A DNA stretch of 8,130 nucleotides from Negativicutes bacterium (GCA_018058445.1 JAGOZY010000032.1:1-8130); one strand, 5' to 3'. Shown: positions 1 to 6,508, counted from the first letter of the stretch. Translations and numbers: made by a program. Notes: generated from the letters alone by a model not told the origin.

Positions 1-1
1 G

Positions 2-778
2 TCTTTGACCTCGGAAGCTACCTTGAAAGTGCTGCAAAGAGCACTTCTCGATACGAAGCGCGGACTTGGACTAGTTGATGTAGAAGTGACTCCAGACGCA
101 TTGGAAGAAATTTCCCACCTTGCGGGTGGTGACGCTCGGACTGGCCTAAATCTCTTGGAGCAGGCAGTGGAGTGGGCAGAAAACACCAAACAATCAGTGA
201 CAAAAGATCTCTTGAGCGAAGCGATCGAAAGGCAATTGCCCCGATACGACAAAAGTGGCGATCAACATTATGATATCGTTTCTGCTTTTATCAAAAGCAT
301 GAGAGGCTCGGACCCGGATGCGGCACTTCACTATCTGGCGCGGATGATTGCAGCAGGTGAAGATCCTTTATTTATCGCTCGGCGAATTGTTATCTGTGCA
401 TCGGAAGATGTCGGCTTAGCTGATCCGACTGCACTGATGATTGCGATTGCCGCCCAGCAGGCGGTTTCCTTTGTCGGTATGCCGGAAGGGCGCATTCCAC
501 TAGCTCATGCTGTGATTCATGTCGCGAAAGCACCCAAGAGTAATTCGGCGATTGTCGGAATCGATAAAGCACTTGCGGCTTTGAGCACTTCTGGCGATTT
601 AAGAGTTCCGGCTCACCTCAGAGATGCCCATTATGCAGGAGCAAAAACCTTTGATCATGGGGTTGGATATAAATATCCTCATAGTTATCCGAATGGTTGG
701 GTCGAGCAGGAATATCTCCCAAGTGGACTCAAAGGGTCGAAGTTCTATAAACCCTCTGGATTGGGGCGGGATAAGTAA
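2..778 (+). CDS. rarA: Replication-associated recombination protein A, C-terminal part (5' end outside window)
   Basis: The reading frame is open from base 2, so the gene begins upstream; the TTG at 5 is an internal Leu codon, since family members continue through this point. About 258 C-terminal residues are visible of a family length near 430-450. The Walker A and B motifs of the AAA+ ATPase are therefore off the window. What is present is the end of the AAA+ lid region and the MgsA/RarA C-terminal tetramerisation domain, with the typical RIVICASEDVGLADP and VPAHLRDAHY blocks, then GYKYPHSYPNGW and QEYLPSGLKG near the end. RarA (MgsA in E. coli, YrvN in B. subtilis) is a DNA-dependent ATPase acting at stalled replication forks with SSB and RecA. 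It lies just before an Rrf2 regulator gene, as in B. subtilis. The stop codon is inside the left arm region of a terminator, so the gene is transcriptionally separate from iscR. Confidence 0.95.
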   Translation, partial: SLTSEATLKVLQRALLDTKRGLGLVDVEVTPDALEEISHLAGGDARTGLNLLEQAVEWAENTKQSVTKDLLSEAIERQLPRYDKSGDQHYDIVSAFIKSMRGSDPDAALHYLARMIAAGEDPLFIARRIVICASEDVGLADPTALMIAIAAQQAVSFVGMPEGRIPLAHAVIHVAKAPKSNSAIVGIDKALAALSTSGDLRVPAHLRDAHYAGAKTFDHGVGYKYPHSYPNGWVEQEYLPSGLKGSKFYKPSGLGRDK

Positions 779-800
779 AAAACTTATCCCATTTTTTCTT
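768..800 (+). terminator. Rho-independent terminator of rarA
   Basis: A perfect 9-bp stem is formed by GGGATAAGT (768-776) and ACTTATCCC (782-790) around an AAAAA loop, followed by A, six T, C and three T. The rarA stop codon (776-778) begins at the last stem base. The T-tract runs straight into the -35 box of the iscR promoter, so termination and re-initiation share almost the same bases. Confidence 0.93.
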
Positions 801-828
801 TGACAAATTCCAACTGATTTGGTATGCT
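800..828 (+). promoter_or_regulatory. Sigma-A promoter of the iscR-iscS-iscU operon
   Basis: A consensus -35 box TTGACA (800-805) and a -10 box TATGCT (823-828) are separated by exactly 17 bp. Transcription should start near 835, about 37 nt before the iscR start codon. It is the best promoter match in the window. It lies between the rarA terminator and iscR, and its spacer contains the dyad described separately. Confidence 0.85.
807..825 (+). promoter_or_regulatory. Candidate operator dyad in the iscR promoter spacer
   Basis: CCAA (810-813) and TTGG (819-822) form an inverted repeat around a 5-bp centre, and flanking bases 807-808 pair with 824-825. The dyad fills the space between the -35 and -10 boxes, where a bound repressor would exclude RNA polymerase. 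Rrf2 regulators such as IscR and CymR bind dyad operators and usually control their own operon, so autoregulation is the natural reading. The spacing does not match the E. coli type 2 IscR consensus as I recall it, so assignment to IscR is an inference. Confidence 0.4.
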
Positions 829-871
829 TTAAAAGAAATCGGAGTATTTAACTCGGAAATAAGGGGATGCT

Positions 872-1315
872 ATGAAATTATCAACAAAAGGACGTTATGG
901 TGTTTCTGCAGTATATGACTTAGCTCTTCATCATGGTGAGGGGCCGGTTGCCGTGAGGACAATTGCCGGTCGACAAGGTATTTCTGAACATTACTTAGAG
1001 CAACTCATGGGGCCTCTTCGTGGTGCTGGTTTTGTTAAAAGCATACGTGGAGCTCAAGGTGGATATGTTTTAGGTCGCCCACCGAATGAGATTTCGGTCG
1101 GGGATATTATCCGGGTCATGGAAGGCGAGATTGCACCCGTTGATTGTCTGCGGACTGACTGGGCAGGAAATGATCGCTGTGCAGCAAGTTGCGATTGCGT
1201 GACTCGTGGGGTCTGGGAAAATGTACGTAATAGCATCACTCAAGTATTGGATGCTATTTCTCTACAAGATTTATGTGATGAAAAGTTACCGACTTTCCAT
1301 ATGACTAAGGAGTGA
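872..1315 (+). CDS. iscR: Rrf2-family Fe-S cluster-sensing transcriptional regulator, IscR type
   Basis: 147 residues, the usual length for Rrf2 regulators. The N-terminus MKLSTKGRYG and the winged-helix block ISEHYLEQLMGPLRGAGFV, followed by SIRGAQGGY (wing), are diagnostic. Cysteines at 92, 103, 107 and 109 sit where IscR proteins hold their [2Fe-2S] cluster; E. coli IscR uses Cys92, Cys98, Cys104 and His107. The spacing here (C-x10-C-x3-C-x-C) is different. Glu43, which in E. coli IscR governs discrimination between operator classes, is retained. These cysteines argue against CymR, the cysteine-metabolism Rrf2 regulator found at this position in B. subtilis. The start is supported by AAGGGG (861-866) 5 nt before the ATG. 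The gene ends 6 nt before iscS, so it should regulate the Fe-S assembly genes in its own operon according to cluster status. Confidence 0.88.
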   Translation: MKLSTKGRYGVSAVYDLALHHGEGPVAVRTIAGRQGISEHYLEQLMGPLRGAGFVKSIRGAQGGYVLGRPPNEISVGDIIRVMEGEIAPVDCLRTDWAGNDRCAASCDCVTRGVWENVRNSITQVLDAISLQDLCDEKLPTFHMTKE

Positions 1316-1321
1316 ATCAAG

Positions 1322-2482
1322 ATGGAACGAATTTATTTTGATAATGCAGCGACCACTGCCATGGAGCCAAAAGTTGCACAAGCAATGCTTCCTTATATGA
1401 CAGAAACCTATGGGAATGCCTCAAGCGTCCATTGGTTTGGTCGTGAAGCTAGAAAAGCGATGGAAGCAGCTCGTATTCAGATTGCTCATTTAATTGGGGC
1501 CGAGCCAGAAGAAATTATTTTTACCAGTGGTGGAACCGAAGCTGATAATTTAGCCCTTAAAGGAGTCGCTGAGGCTCAAGGAAAAAAAGGAAAGCATATT
1601 ATCACAAGCCAAATTGAGCATCATGCGATTCTTCATACGTGTGAATATATGGAAAAACATGGCTATGAAGTTACATATCTGCCTGTCGATGAAAATGGCC
1701 TGGTGAATCCGGCCGATGTAGCAGCAGCGATTCGTCCTGATACGATTTTAGTATCGATTATGCTTGCAAATAACGAAATTGGAACGATTCAACCGATTGC
1801 TGAAATTGGAAAAATTGTTAAAGAAAAAGGAATTACTTTCCACACAGATGCCGTTCAAGCTGTCGGTGCAATTCCTGTGGATGTTAACGATCTGAAAGTT
1901 GATTTACTTACTTTAACTGGACATAAATTTTATGGACCTAAAGGCATTGGCGCCTTATATGTCCGTAAAGGAACTCGAATTGCTCCGCAAATGCATGGTG
2001 GGAGCCATGAACGCAACCTAAGAGCCGGAACTGAAAATGTGCCAGGAATCATTGGTCTTGGCGTAGCAGCAGAACTTGCTGAGGCGGAATTGACTGAAAC
2101 GATGAAACGAGTCACAGCCCTTCGAGATCGACTGATCAAAGAAACATTAGCTGGCGTATCTCATTCCCGTCTCAATGGGGATGCAGTGAAGCGTCTACCT
2201 AATAATATCAACTTTAGTTTTTCTTTTGTTGAAGGTGAAGCTCTTCTCTTGATGCTTGATATGAAGGGAATTGGGGCTTCTAGCGGCAGTGCCTGTACAT
2301 CAGGTTCCCTTGATCCATCTCATGTGCTTTTGGCGATGGGGCTTGATCATGAAACTGCCCACGGATCTTTACGAATCAGCCTAGGCAGACATAGTACCGA
2401 TGCAGAGGTGGACTACTTCTTAAAAGAGCTTCCTCCAATCTTAGAACGACTTCGTATGATGTCCCCTCTAAGACCTAAATAA
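1322..2482 (+). CDS. iscS: Cysteine desulfurase, IscS/NifS type (group I)
   Basis: 386 residues, full length. This PLP-dependent enzyme converts L-cysteine to L-alanine and passes persulfide sulfur to IscU and other acceptors. Visible residues: YFDNAATT at 5-12, SQIEHHAIL with the PLP-stacking His101, HTDAVQ with Asp176, the Schiff-base lysine Lys202 in TGHKFYGPKG, RAGTENV at 234-240, and the catalytic loop SSGSACTSG with persulfide Cys325. The long Cys loop ending in SLDPSHVLLAMG is that of group I (IscS/NifS) rather than SufS. Two small departures are Thr for the usual Ser before GHK, and GGSHER where many homologues have GG-x-QER. The ATG is preceded by TAAGGAG (1306-1312), which lies over the end of iscR, implying coupled translation. 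IscU as the next gene indicates a role in Fe-S assembly. With no mnmA beside it, a role in tRNA thiolation cannot be read from context. Confidence 0.95.
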   Translation: MERIYFDNAATTAMEPKVAQAMLPYMTETYGNASSVHWFGREARKAMEAARIQIAHLIGAEPEEIIFTSGGTEADNLALKGVAEAQGKKGKHIITSQIEHHAILHTCEYMEKHGYEVTYLPVDENGLVNPADVAAAIRPDTILVSIMLANNEIGTIQPIAEIGKIVKEKGITFHTDAVQAVGAIPVDVNDLKVDLLTLTGHKFYGPKGIGALYVRKGTRIAPQMHGGSHERNLRAGTENVPGIIGLGVAAELAEAELTETMKRVTALRDRLIKETLAGVSHSRLNGDAVKRLPNNINFSFSFVEGEALLLMLDMKGIGASSGSACTSGSLDPSHVLLAMGLDHETAHGSLRISLGRHSTDAEVDYFLKELPPILERLRMMSPLRPK

Positions 2483-2490
2483 ATTGATAG

Positions 2491-2518
2491 ATAGAGCCGC
2501 AAGCCTTTGACGGCCTAT
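2491..2518 (+). other. Intercistronic hairpin between iscS and iscU
   Basis: ATAG-A-GCCG (2491-2499) can pair with CGGCCTAT (2511-2518): eight base pairs, one bulged A, and an 11-nt loop. No T-run follows, so it is not a terminator. It lies in the 54-nt gap before the iscU ribosome binding site (AAAGGAGA, 2520-2527) and could serve as an mRNA processing or stability element. Function is inferred only from position. Confidence 0.35.
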
Positions 2519-2536
2519 TAAAGGAGATAAAATACA

Positions 2537-2926
2537 ATGAGTAACAGCCCAAGCAATTACAGTGAAAAAGTATTAGACCATTTCATGAATCCACGTAATG
2601 TTGGAGAAATCGAAAATCCGAGTGGCGTAGGGGAAGTTGGAAACGCCAAGTGTGGAGATATTATGCGAATTACCATCGATGTCGATGAAAATGATCGCAT
2701 CAGAGATGTCAAGTTCCGAACATTCGGTTGCGGCGCTGCAATTGCGACAAGCAGTATGGCAACTGAAATGGTGATTGGAAAAACCTTAGATGAAGCTCTT
2801 GAAGTCACTAATCAAGCGGTTGCTGAAGCACTAGACGGACTACCCGCAGTAAAAATGCATTGCTCCAATTTAGCAGCAGATGCTTTACATGAAGCTATTA
2901 AAGACTACATTTCGAAAAAAGGTTAA
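2537..2926 (+). CDS. iscU: Fe-S cluster assembly scaffold protein IscU (NifU N-terminal type)
   Basis: 129 residues, the length of a single-domain IscU scaffold. It assembles [2Fe-2S] clusters from sulfur supplied by IscS and hands them to target proteins. The three ligand cysteines are Cys39 (in AKCGD, with Asp41), Cys65 (in FGCGAAIATSS) and Cys109 (in MHCSNLA), with His108 next to the last; all four conserved metal-site positions are intact. The opening YSEKVLDHFMNPRNVG is typical. The segment before the last cysteine is LPAVK rather than LPPVK, the HscA chaperone recognition motif of E. coli IscU; no hscB or hscA lies in this locus. AAAGGAGA (2520-2527) precedes the ATG by 9 nt. It is the last gene of the iscRSU operon and is followed at once by a hairpin. 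It is not the SufU type, which has a different insertion and partners SufS. Confidence 0.94.
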   Translation: MSNSPSNYSEKVLDHFMNPRNVGEIENPSGVGEVGNAKCGDIMRITIDVDENDRIRDVKFRTFGCGAAIATSSMATEMVIGKTLDEALEVTNQAVAEALDGLPAVKMHCSNLAADALHEAIKDYISKKG

Positions 2927-2929
2927 TAA

Positions 2930-2963
2930 AAAGAGCGCTGTCAGTTGGCAGCGCTCTTTAAAA
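2930..2963 (+). terminator. Probable terminator of the isc operon
   Basis: AAAGAGCGCTG (2930-2940) and CAGCGCTCTTT (2949-2959) form a perfect 11-bp stem, extendable by a T-G and a C-G pair to close on an AGTT tetraloop. It starts 4 nt after the iscU stop. The T-run on the + strand is only three bases before AAAATAT, so release may be incomplete and some read-through into alaS is possible. The A-rich left flank gives a better U-tract on the opposite strand, but no gene there needs it. Confidence 0.75.
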
Positions 2964-3065
2964 TATCATCAGCTAGCAGGGAAAAGCACTCGAAGCGACG
3001 AATACTAAGGGATTGCAAATATTAACATCCGTTTGAAGGTTCAAATGGTTAGGAGGACGATTCCT
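2964..3065 (+). promoter_or_regulatory. alaS leader with hairpin directly before the ribosome binding site
   Basis: This stretch of about 100 nt separates the isc terminator from alaS. It holds no T-box: the conserved AGGGTGGNACCGCG-type antiterminator sequence and a specifier stem are absent and the space is too short. The main feature is a hairpin with arms 3029-3036 (CCGTTTGA) and 3041-3048 (TCAAATGG), one G-U pair and an AGGT loop, ending 2 nt before the ribosome binding site AGGAGG (3051-3056). I find no convincing promoter. TATCAT (2964-2969) and TATTAA (3020-3025) resemble -10 boxes but lack a -35 at proper spacing. Confidence 0.5.
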
Positions 3066-5690
3066 TTGACTGGAAATGAATTACGAAAAAAATATCTAGA
3101 GTTTTTTGAGAGCAAGGGGCATTTAATTTTACCGAGCGCTTCTTTAGTGCCGGATAATGACCCGTCGTTGCTGCTGATTGGTGCTGGAATGGCGCCTTTT
3201 AAAGCTTTTTTTACGGGAAAAATGATGCCGCCAAAAACTCGGATTGTAACGAGTCAAAAGTGTATCCGAACCGGCGATATCGAAAATGTCGGACGAACAG
3301 CCAGACATCATACTTTTTTTGAGATGTTGGGCAACTTTTCCTTTGGCGATTATTTTAAAAAAGAAGCGATTGCTTGGGCTTGGGAGTTTTTAACGTCCCC
3401 GGAATATCTGAATCTACCGAAAGACACTTTATGGGTAACGATTCATCCAGAAGATGATGAAGCTGCCCAAATTTGGCACGAAGAGATTGGTTTGCCCCTA
3501 GAGCGAATCATTCGACTCGAGGATAATTTTTGGGAAATTGGGGCAGGTCCTTGTGGGCCTTGCTCAGAGATTTTTATCGATCTTGGCGAGGAGCGAGGTT
3601 GTCACTCAGAGGATTGTAAAGCTGGTTGTGACTGCGACCGCTACCTTGAAATTTGGAACTTGGTCTTTACCCAATTCGACAATGATGGCCAAGGAAACTA
3701 TTTGCCATTAAGTAAAAAGAATATTGATACAGGAGCAGGTCTTGAACGATTAGCTTCTGTTCTTCAACATAAACCATCAAACTTTGAAACCGATTTGCTT
3801 TTCCCAATCATTGAGAAAGCCTGCAAGGAAGGACAAGTGGTTTATGGCGAAAGCATTGAGCAAGACATCTCGCTAAAAGTGCTTGCCGACCACAGCCGGG
3901 CGATGGTCTTTATGATTGGTGACGGAATTCTTCCTTCCAATGAAGGCCGCGGCTATGTTCTACGCCGGCTTATCCGGCGGGCGATTCGTCATGCACGGCT
4001 TCTAGGCATTCAAAAGCCACTTCTGGCGAGCCTTGCAAACGAAGTTTTTGAAATCATGAAAACTGCTTATCCAGATTTATTAGAAAAAGCAGACTTCATC
4101 CGCCAAATTGTCAATTTGGAAGAAAAGCGATTCCAAGAAACATTGCAGTCGGGAACTGAACTTTTGAATCGTGAAATGGATCGTTTAAAAGAAGAAAACA
4201 GCAAAGAACTTGATGGTGCCAGCGCTTTTAAGCTTTATGATACCTACGGTTTTCCTTGGGAATTGACTGCGGAAATCTTAGCTGAGAGCGATTTCAGTCT
4301 TGATAAAGCTGGTTTTGACAAGGCAATGAAAGAGCAGCAAGAAAGAGCTCGCGCTGCGCGGCAAGATGTCGAAGCAGGATTTCAGGTTCCTGATTTACGA
4401 GATAATTTAAAAGTAACTCCTCGCTTTGATGAAGAGACAACAGAATCTGTCCTTGCTTTAATCTTTGCGCAAGGAGAAGTCCTTGAAACCGCTTCCGATG
4501 GCGAAACTGTCGGAGTGATCTTAGAGTCGACCTCTTTTTACGCTGAATCAGGTGGGCAGCAGGGCGATACCGGTGTTATTGTCGGGCCTTTTGGCAAGAT
4601 GACTGTCGAGACGACTCGAAAGCTCCCTGATGGTACAACTTATCAGCTAGGAGTTATTACCGAAGGAAGCCTTAGTGCACATGAAAAAGTAACCCTTGGG
4701 CTAAATAAAAACGAGCGACGAAAAACAACTCGTAACCACACAGCTACTCACTTACTTCATGCTGCCTTGAAAAATATATTGGGTGAGCATGTAAATCAAG
4801 CAGGATCGCAAGTTGGGTCAGATCGTCTGCGTTTTGACTTCTCCCACTTTTCCGCCCCAACTCCCGAAGAACTCGAAAAAATCGAGCGCCGAGTGAACTG
4901 GGCGATCTCCGAAGAGATTCCTGTTCAATCTCAACATATGAACATCGAAGAAGCCAAGGCTGCTGGTGCTATGGCGCTTTTTGGCGAAAAATATGGTGAC
5001 GAAGTCCGTGTTTTGACAATTGGCGACGAAAGCATGGAGCTTTGTGGTGGGACTCACGTCAAAAACACTTCTGAAATTCTTCTCTTTAAGATTATCTCCG
5101 AAGGTGGCATCGGATCTGGGATTCGCCGAATTGAAGCAATTACTGGCGAAGCTGCCTATCAGTGGACACTCGAAAGACAGCAGATACTGGAAAAATCAGC
5201 AAAACTTCTAAAGGTGAAACCAGAAGATGTCACTCATCGTTTAGAACAATTGCAGGACGAATACAAAGAAGTTCAAAAAAATCACGAAAAGCTTCGTGAA
5301 GTCATGCTCAACCACGAAGTGGAAGGCATGCTTGTAAAAGTTCAACACGAATCAATTGGCAATTTACGTATTTTAGCAACGACTCTCGAGGCAACTTCGA
5401 TGGAAGAGCTGCGAATTGTCGGAGATCTGCTTAAGCGCAAAGGCGGATCTTATGTCGCACTACTCGCTGCGAATCCACAACCAGATAAAGTACTCTGGCT
5501 TGCCCTCGCGTCTGCGGATGCAGTTGCCCAAGGGGCTCATGCAGGGATGCTGGTAAAGACAGCTGCTCAAATCACCGGTGGCAACGGCGGTGGAAAGCCG
5601 GATATGGCTCAAGCGGGCGGAACCGATCCAAGCAAAATTCGTGAAGCGATTCAGGCAGCTTTGGAAACATTGCGTGAACAACTTAGCTAA
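3066..5690 (+). CDS. alaS: Alanine--tRNA ligase
   Basis: Class II synthetase that attaches alanine to tRNA-Ala and edits mischarged seryl- and glycyl-tRNA. From the TTG at 3066 it has 874 residues, against 876 in E. coli. The frame stays open to a TTG at 3033 and an ATG at 3045, but AGGAGG (3051-3056) lies inside that extension and is placed 9 nt before the TTG at 3066, and family proteins begin at TGNELRKKYLEFF. Catalytic domain: SQKCIRTGDIENVGRTARHH (class II motif 2 region, from about residue 64) and GAGLERL (motif 3, about 223-230). A cysteine cluster at 179, 184, 188 and 190 (GCHSEDCKAGCDCDRY) is common in this family. Editing domain zinc site: His558, His562 (HTATH), Cys660 and His664 (CGGTH). 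The C-terminal DHHA1 domain has the glycine-rich GGNGGGKPDMAQAGG at 838-852. Full length, no defects. It has its own leader without a T-box. Confidence 0.97.
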   Translation: MTGNELRKKYLEFFESKGHLILPSASLVPDNDPSLLLIGAGMAPFKAFFTGKMMPPKTRIVTSQKCIRTGDIENVGRTARHHTFFEMLGNFSFGDYFKKEAIAWAWEFLTSPEYLNLPKDTLWVTIHPEDDEAAQIWHEEIGLPLERIIRLEDNFWEIGAGPCGPCSEIFIDLGEERGCHSEDCKAGCDCDRYLEIWNLVFTQFDNDGQGNYLPLSKKNIDTGAGLERLASVLQHKPSNFETDLLFPIIEKACKEGQVVYGESIEQDISLKVLADHSRAMVFMIGDGILPSNEGRGYVLRRLIRRAIRHARLLGIQKPLLASLANEVFEIMKTAYPDLLEKADFIRQIVNLEEKRFQETLQSGTELLNREMDRLKEENSKELDGASAFKLYDTYGFPWELTAEILAESDFSLDKAGFDKAMKEQQERARAARQDVEAGFQVPDLRDNLKVTPRFDEETTESVLALIFAQGEVLETASDGETVGVILESTSFYAESGGQQGDTGVIVGPFGKMTVETTRKLPDGTTYQLGVITEGSLSAHEKVTLGLNKNERRKTTRNHTATHLLHAALKNILGEHVNQAGSQVGSDRLRFDFSHFSAPTPEELEKIERRVNWAISEEIPVQSQHMNIEEAKAAGAMALFGEKYGDEVRVLTIGDESMELCGGTHVKNTSEILLFKIISEGGIGSGIRRIEAITGEAAYQWTLERQQILEKSAKLLKVKPEDVTHRLEQLQDEYKEVQKNHEKLREVMLNHEVEGMLVKVQHESIGNLRILATTLEATSMEELRIVGDLLKRKGGSYVALLAANPQPDKVLWLALASADAVAQGAHAGMLVKTAAQITGGNGGGKPDMAQAGGTDPSKIREAIQAALETLREQLS

Positions 5691-5694
5691 TCTA

Positions 5695-5723
5695 TAGACG
5701 CTGATTTTAAAATCTCGTATGAT
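5695..5723 (+). promoter_or_regulatory. Sigma-A promoter of ireB-ruvX
   Basis: TAGACG (5695-5700, four of six matches) and TATGAT (5718-5723, five of six) are separated by 17 bp. The spacer contains a perfect 12-bp palindrome, GATTTTAAAATC (5703-5714). It begins 4 nt after the alaS stop. There is no terminator after alaS, so ireB may also be reached by read-through. Confidence 0.6.
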
Positions 5724-5744
5724 AGAGATAAGGTAGGAGGGATT

Positions 5745-6014
5745 ATGATGACCGATCGTCCGATTGATGCAACTATGCATTTCAAATTTTCATCTTTGCC
5801 CCAAGACGCAGCGGGTATTTTAAACCATGTCTCTCAAGCATTGACTGAAAAAGGGTATAACCCAATCCAACAACTTGTAGGTTATCTGGTCACCGGCGAA
5901 CCTGCTTATATTACAAGCCACAACCAAGCCCGAACTCTCATACGATCTTTAAGCCGTGACGAACTGCTTGAAGAGCTCGTGCGAAATTATTTAAAAGAGC
6001 ATCCAAGCCTGTGA
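5745..6014 (+). CDS. ireB: IreB/ReoM family regulatory phosphoprotein (UPF0297, YrzL-like)
   Basis: 89 residues, the usual size. The core [19 protein letters not shown], then [14 protein letters not shown] and the C-terminal [14 protein letters not shown] are diagnostic of UPF0297. In Enterococcus faecalis IreB is phosphorylated by the PASTA kinase IreK and affects cephalosporin resistance; in Listeria the orthologue ReoM controls ClpCP-dependent breakdown of MurA, and hence peptidoglycan precursor supply. Phosphorylation in those proteins falls on N-terminal threonines; here Thr3 and Thr10 (in DATMHFKF) are the candidates, Thr10 aligning with the conserved one. Two consecutive ATG codons exist: AGGAGG (5735-5740) is 4 nt from the first and 7 nt from the second (5748), so the second may be preferred. 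The stop overlaps the ruvX start. That the same kinase pathway operates here is inference from the family. Confidence 0.92.
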   Translation: MMTDRPIDATMHFKFSSLPQDAAGILNHVSQALTEKGYNPIQQLVGYLVTGEPAYITSHNQARTLIRSLSRDELLEELVRNYLKEHPSL

Positions 6015-6442
6015 TCAAAGATCGAGTTATCGGGTTGGATGTAGGTAGTAAGCGAATCGGAATTGCAATTAGCGATCCTTTTGGCTGGACGGCTCAACCG
6101 GTCATGACCTTGCATCGCACAGAGCTCAGTGATGACCTCGCAAAGATCAATGAACTCATTATCAAAGAAAATGCGAAGTCACTCGTTCTCGGATTGCCGA
6201 AAAATATGGATGGCAGTGTCGGCTTTCAAGGCGAAGAAGTGCGAGCTTTCTCCGAAGAGCTAAAAGCCGTCATTGATCCGCAAATCTCAATTTCCTTTTG
6301 GGATGAGCGTCTTTCAAGCGTCGCTGCCGAGCGAATTTTGATTGAAGGAAATGTATCACGCAAGAAACGTAAAGGGGTTATTGATAAAATGGCCGCCGTT
6401 GTCATCTTGCAGACTTATTTAGACTCAGTCTCTCAGAGATAG
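6011..6442 (+). CDS. ruvX: YqgF/RuvX-type nuclease (pre-16S rRNA processing; putative Holliday junction resolvase)
   Basis: 143 residues, a normal length for this RNase H-fold family. Key blocks are [16 protein letters not shown] with Asp10, [12 protein letters not shown] at about 58-69, FWDERLSS with Asp98-Glu99-Arg100, and [19 protein letters not shown] with Asp125; these supply the acidic active site. E. coli YqgF trims the 5' end of pre-16S rRNA; the older name reflects structural likeness to RuvC. The start is GTG at 6011, whose last three bases are shared with the TGA of ireB (GTGA overlap), indicating translational coupling; its own ribosome binding site is weak. Adjacent ireB-ruvX (yrzL-yrrK in B. 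subtilis) is a widely kept pair. No terminator is visible after the stop, so transcription may continue into the DUF1292 gene. Confidence 0.93.
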   Translation: MIKDRVIGLDVGSKRIGIAISDPFGWTAQPVMTLHRTELSDDLAKINELIIKENAKSLVLGLPKNMDGSVGFQGEEVRAFSEELKAVIDPQISISFWDERLSSVAAERILIEGNVSRKKRKGVIDKMAAVVILQTYLDSVSQR

Positions 6443-6447
6443 TTTGC

Positions 6448-6477
6448 TTGACAGCAAGGGGCGAGTCACCGTACAAT
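6448..6477 (+). promoter_or_regulatory. Sigma-A promoter of the DUF1292 gene
   Basis: A consensus -35 box TTGACA (6448-6453) and TACAAT (6472-6477, five of six) are 18 bp apart, with expected start near 6484. The -35 box lies in a small inverted repeat, TTGCT (6444-6448) and AGCAA (6453-6457). The promoter begins 5 nt after the ruvX stop. Confidence 0.75.
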
Positions 6478-6508
6478 AACTACAGATTTAAATGGAAGAA
6501 GGTGTGTT

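Noticed and set aside
2964..3065. T-box riboswitch before alaS
   Set aside because: The leader is about 100 nt, lacks the conserved T-box sequence, and has no terminator between leader and coding region.
3597..3665. Cysteine cluster in AlaS as a possible Fe-S or novel zinc insertion
   Set aside because: The GC-x4-C-x3-CDCDRYLEIW pattern is, to my knowledge, common in AlaS of many bacteria, so it is not an unusual insertion here.
4818..5057. Minus-strand open frame of 79 codons inside alaS
   Set aside because: It lies wholly over the conserved editing domain of alaS, has no ribosome binding site or recognisable product, and is explained by codon bias of the real gene.
5460..5780. Minus-strand open frame of 106 codons across the alaS end and ireB start
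   Set aside because: It overlaps two well-supported genes and the ireB promoter, and its translation shows no family likeness or coherent composition.
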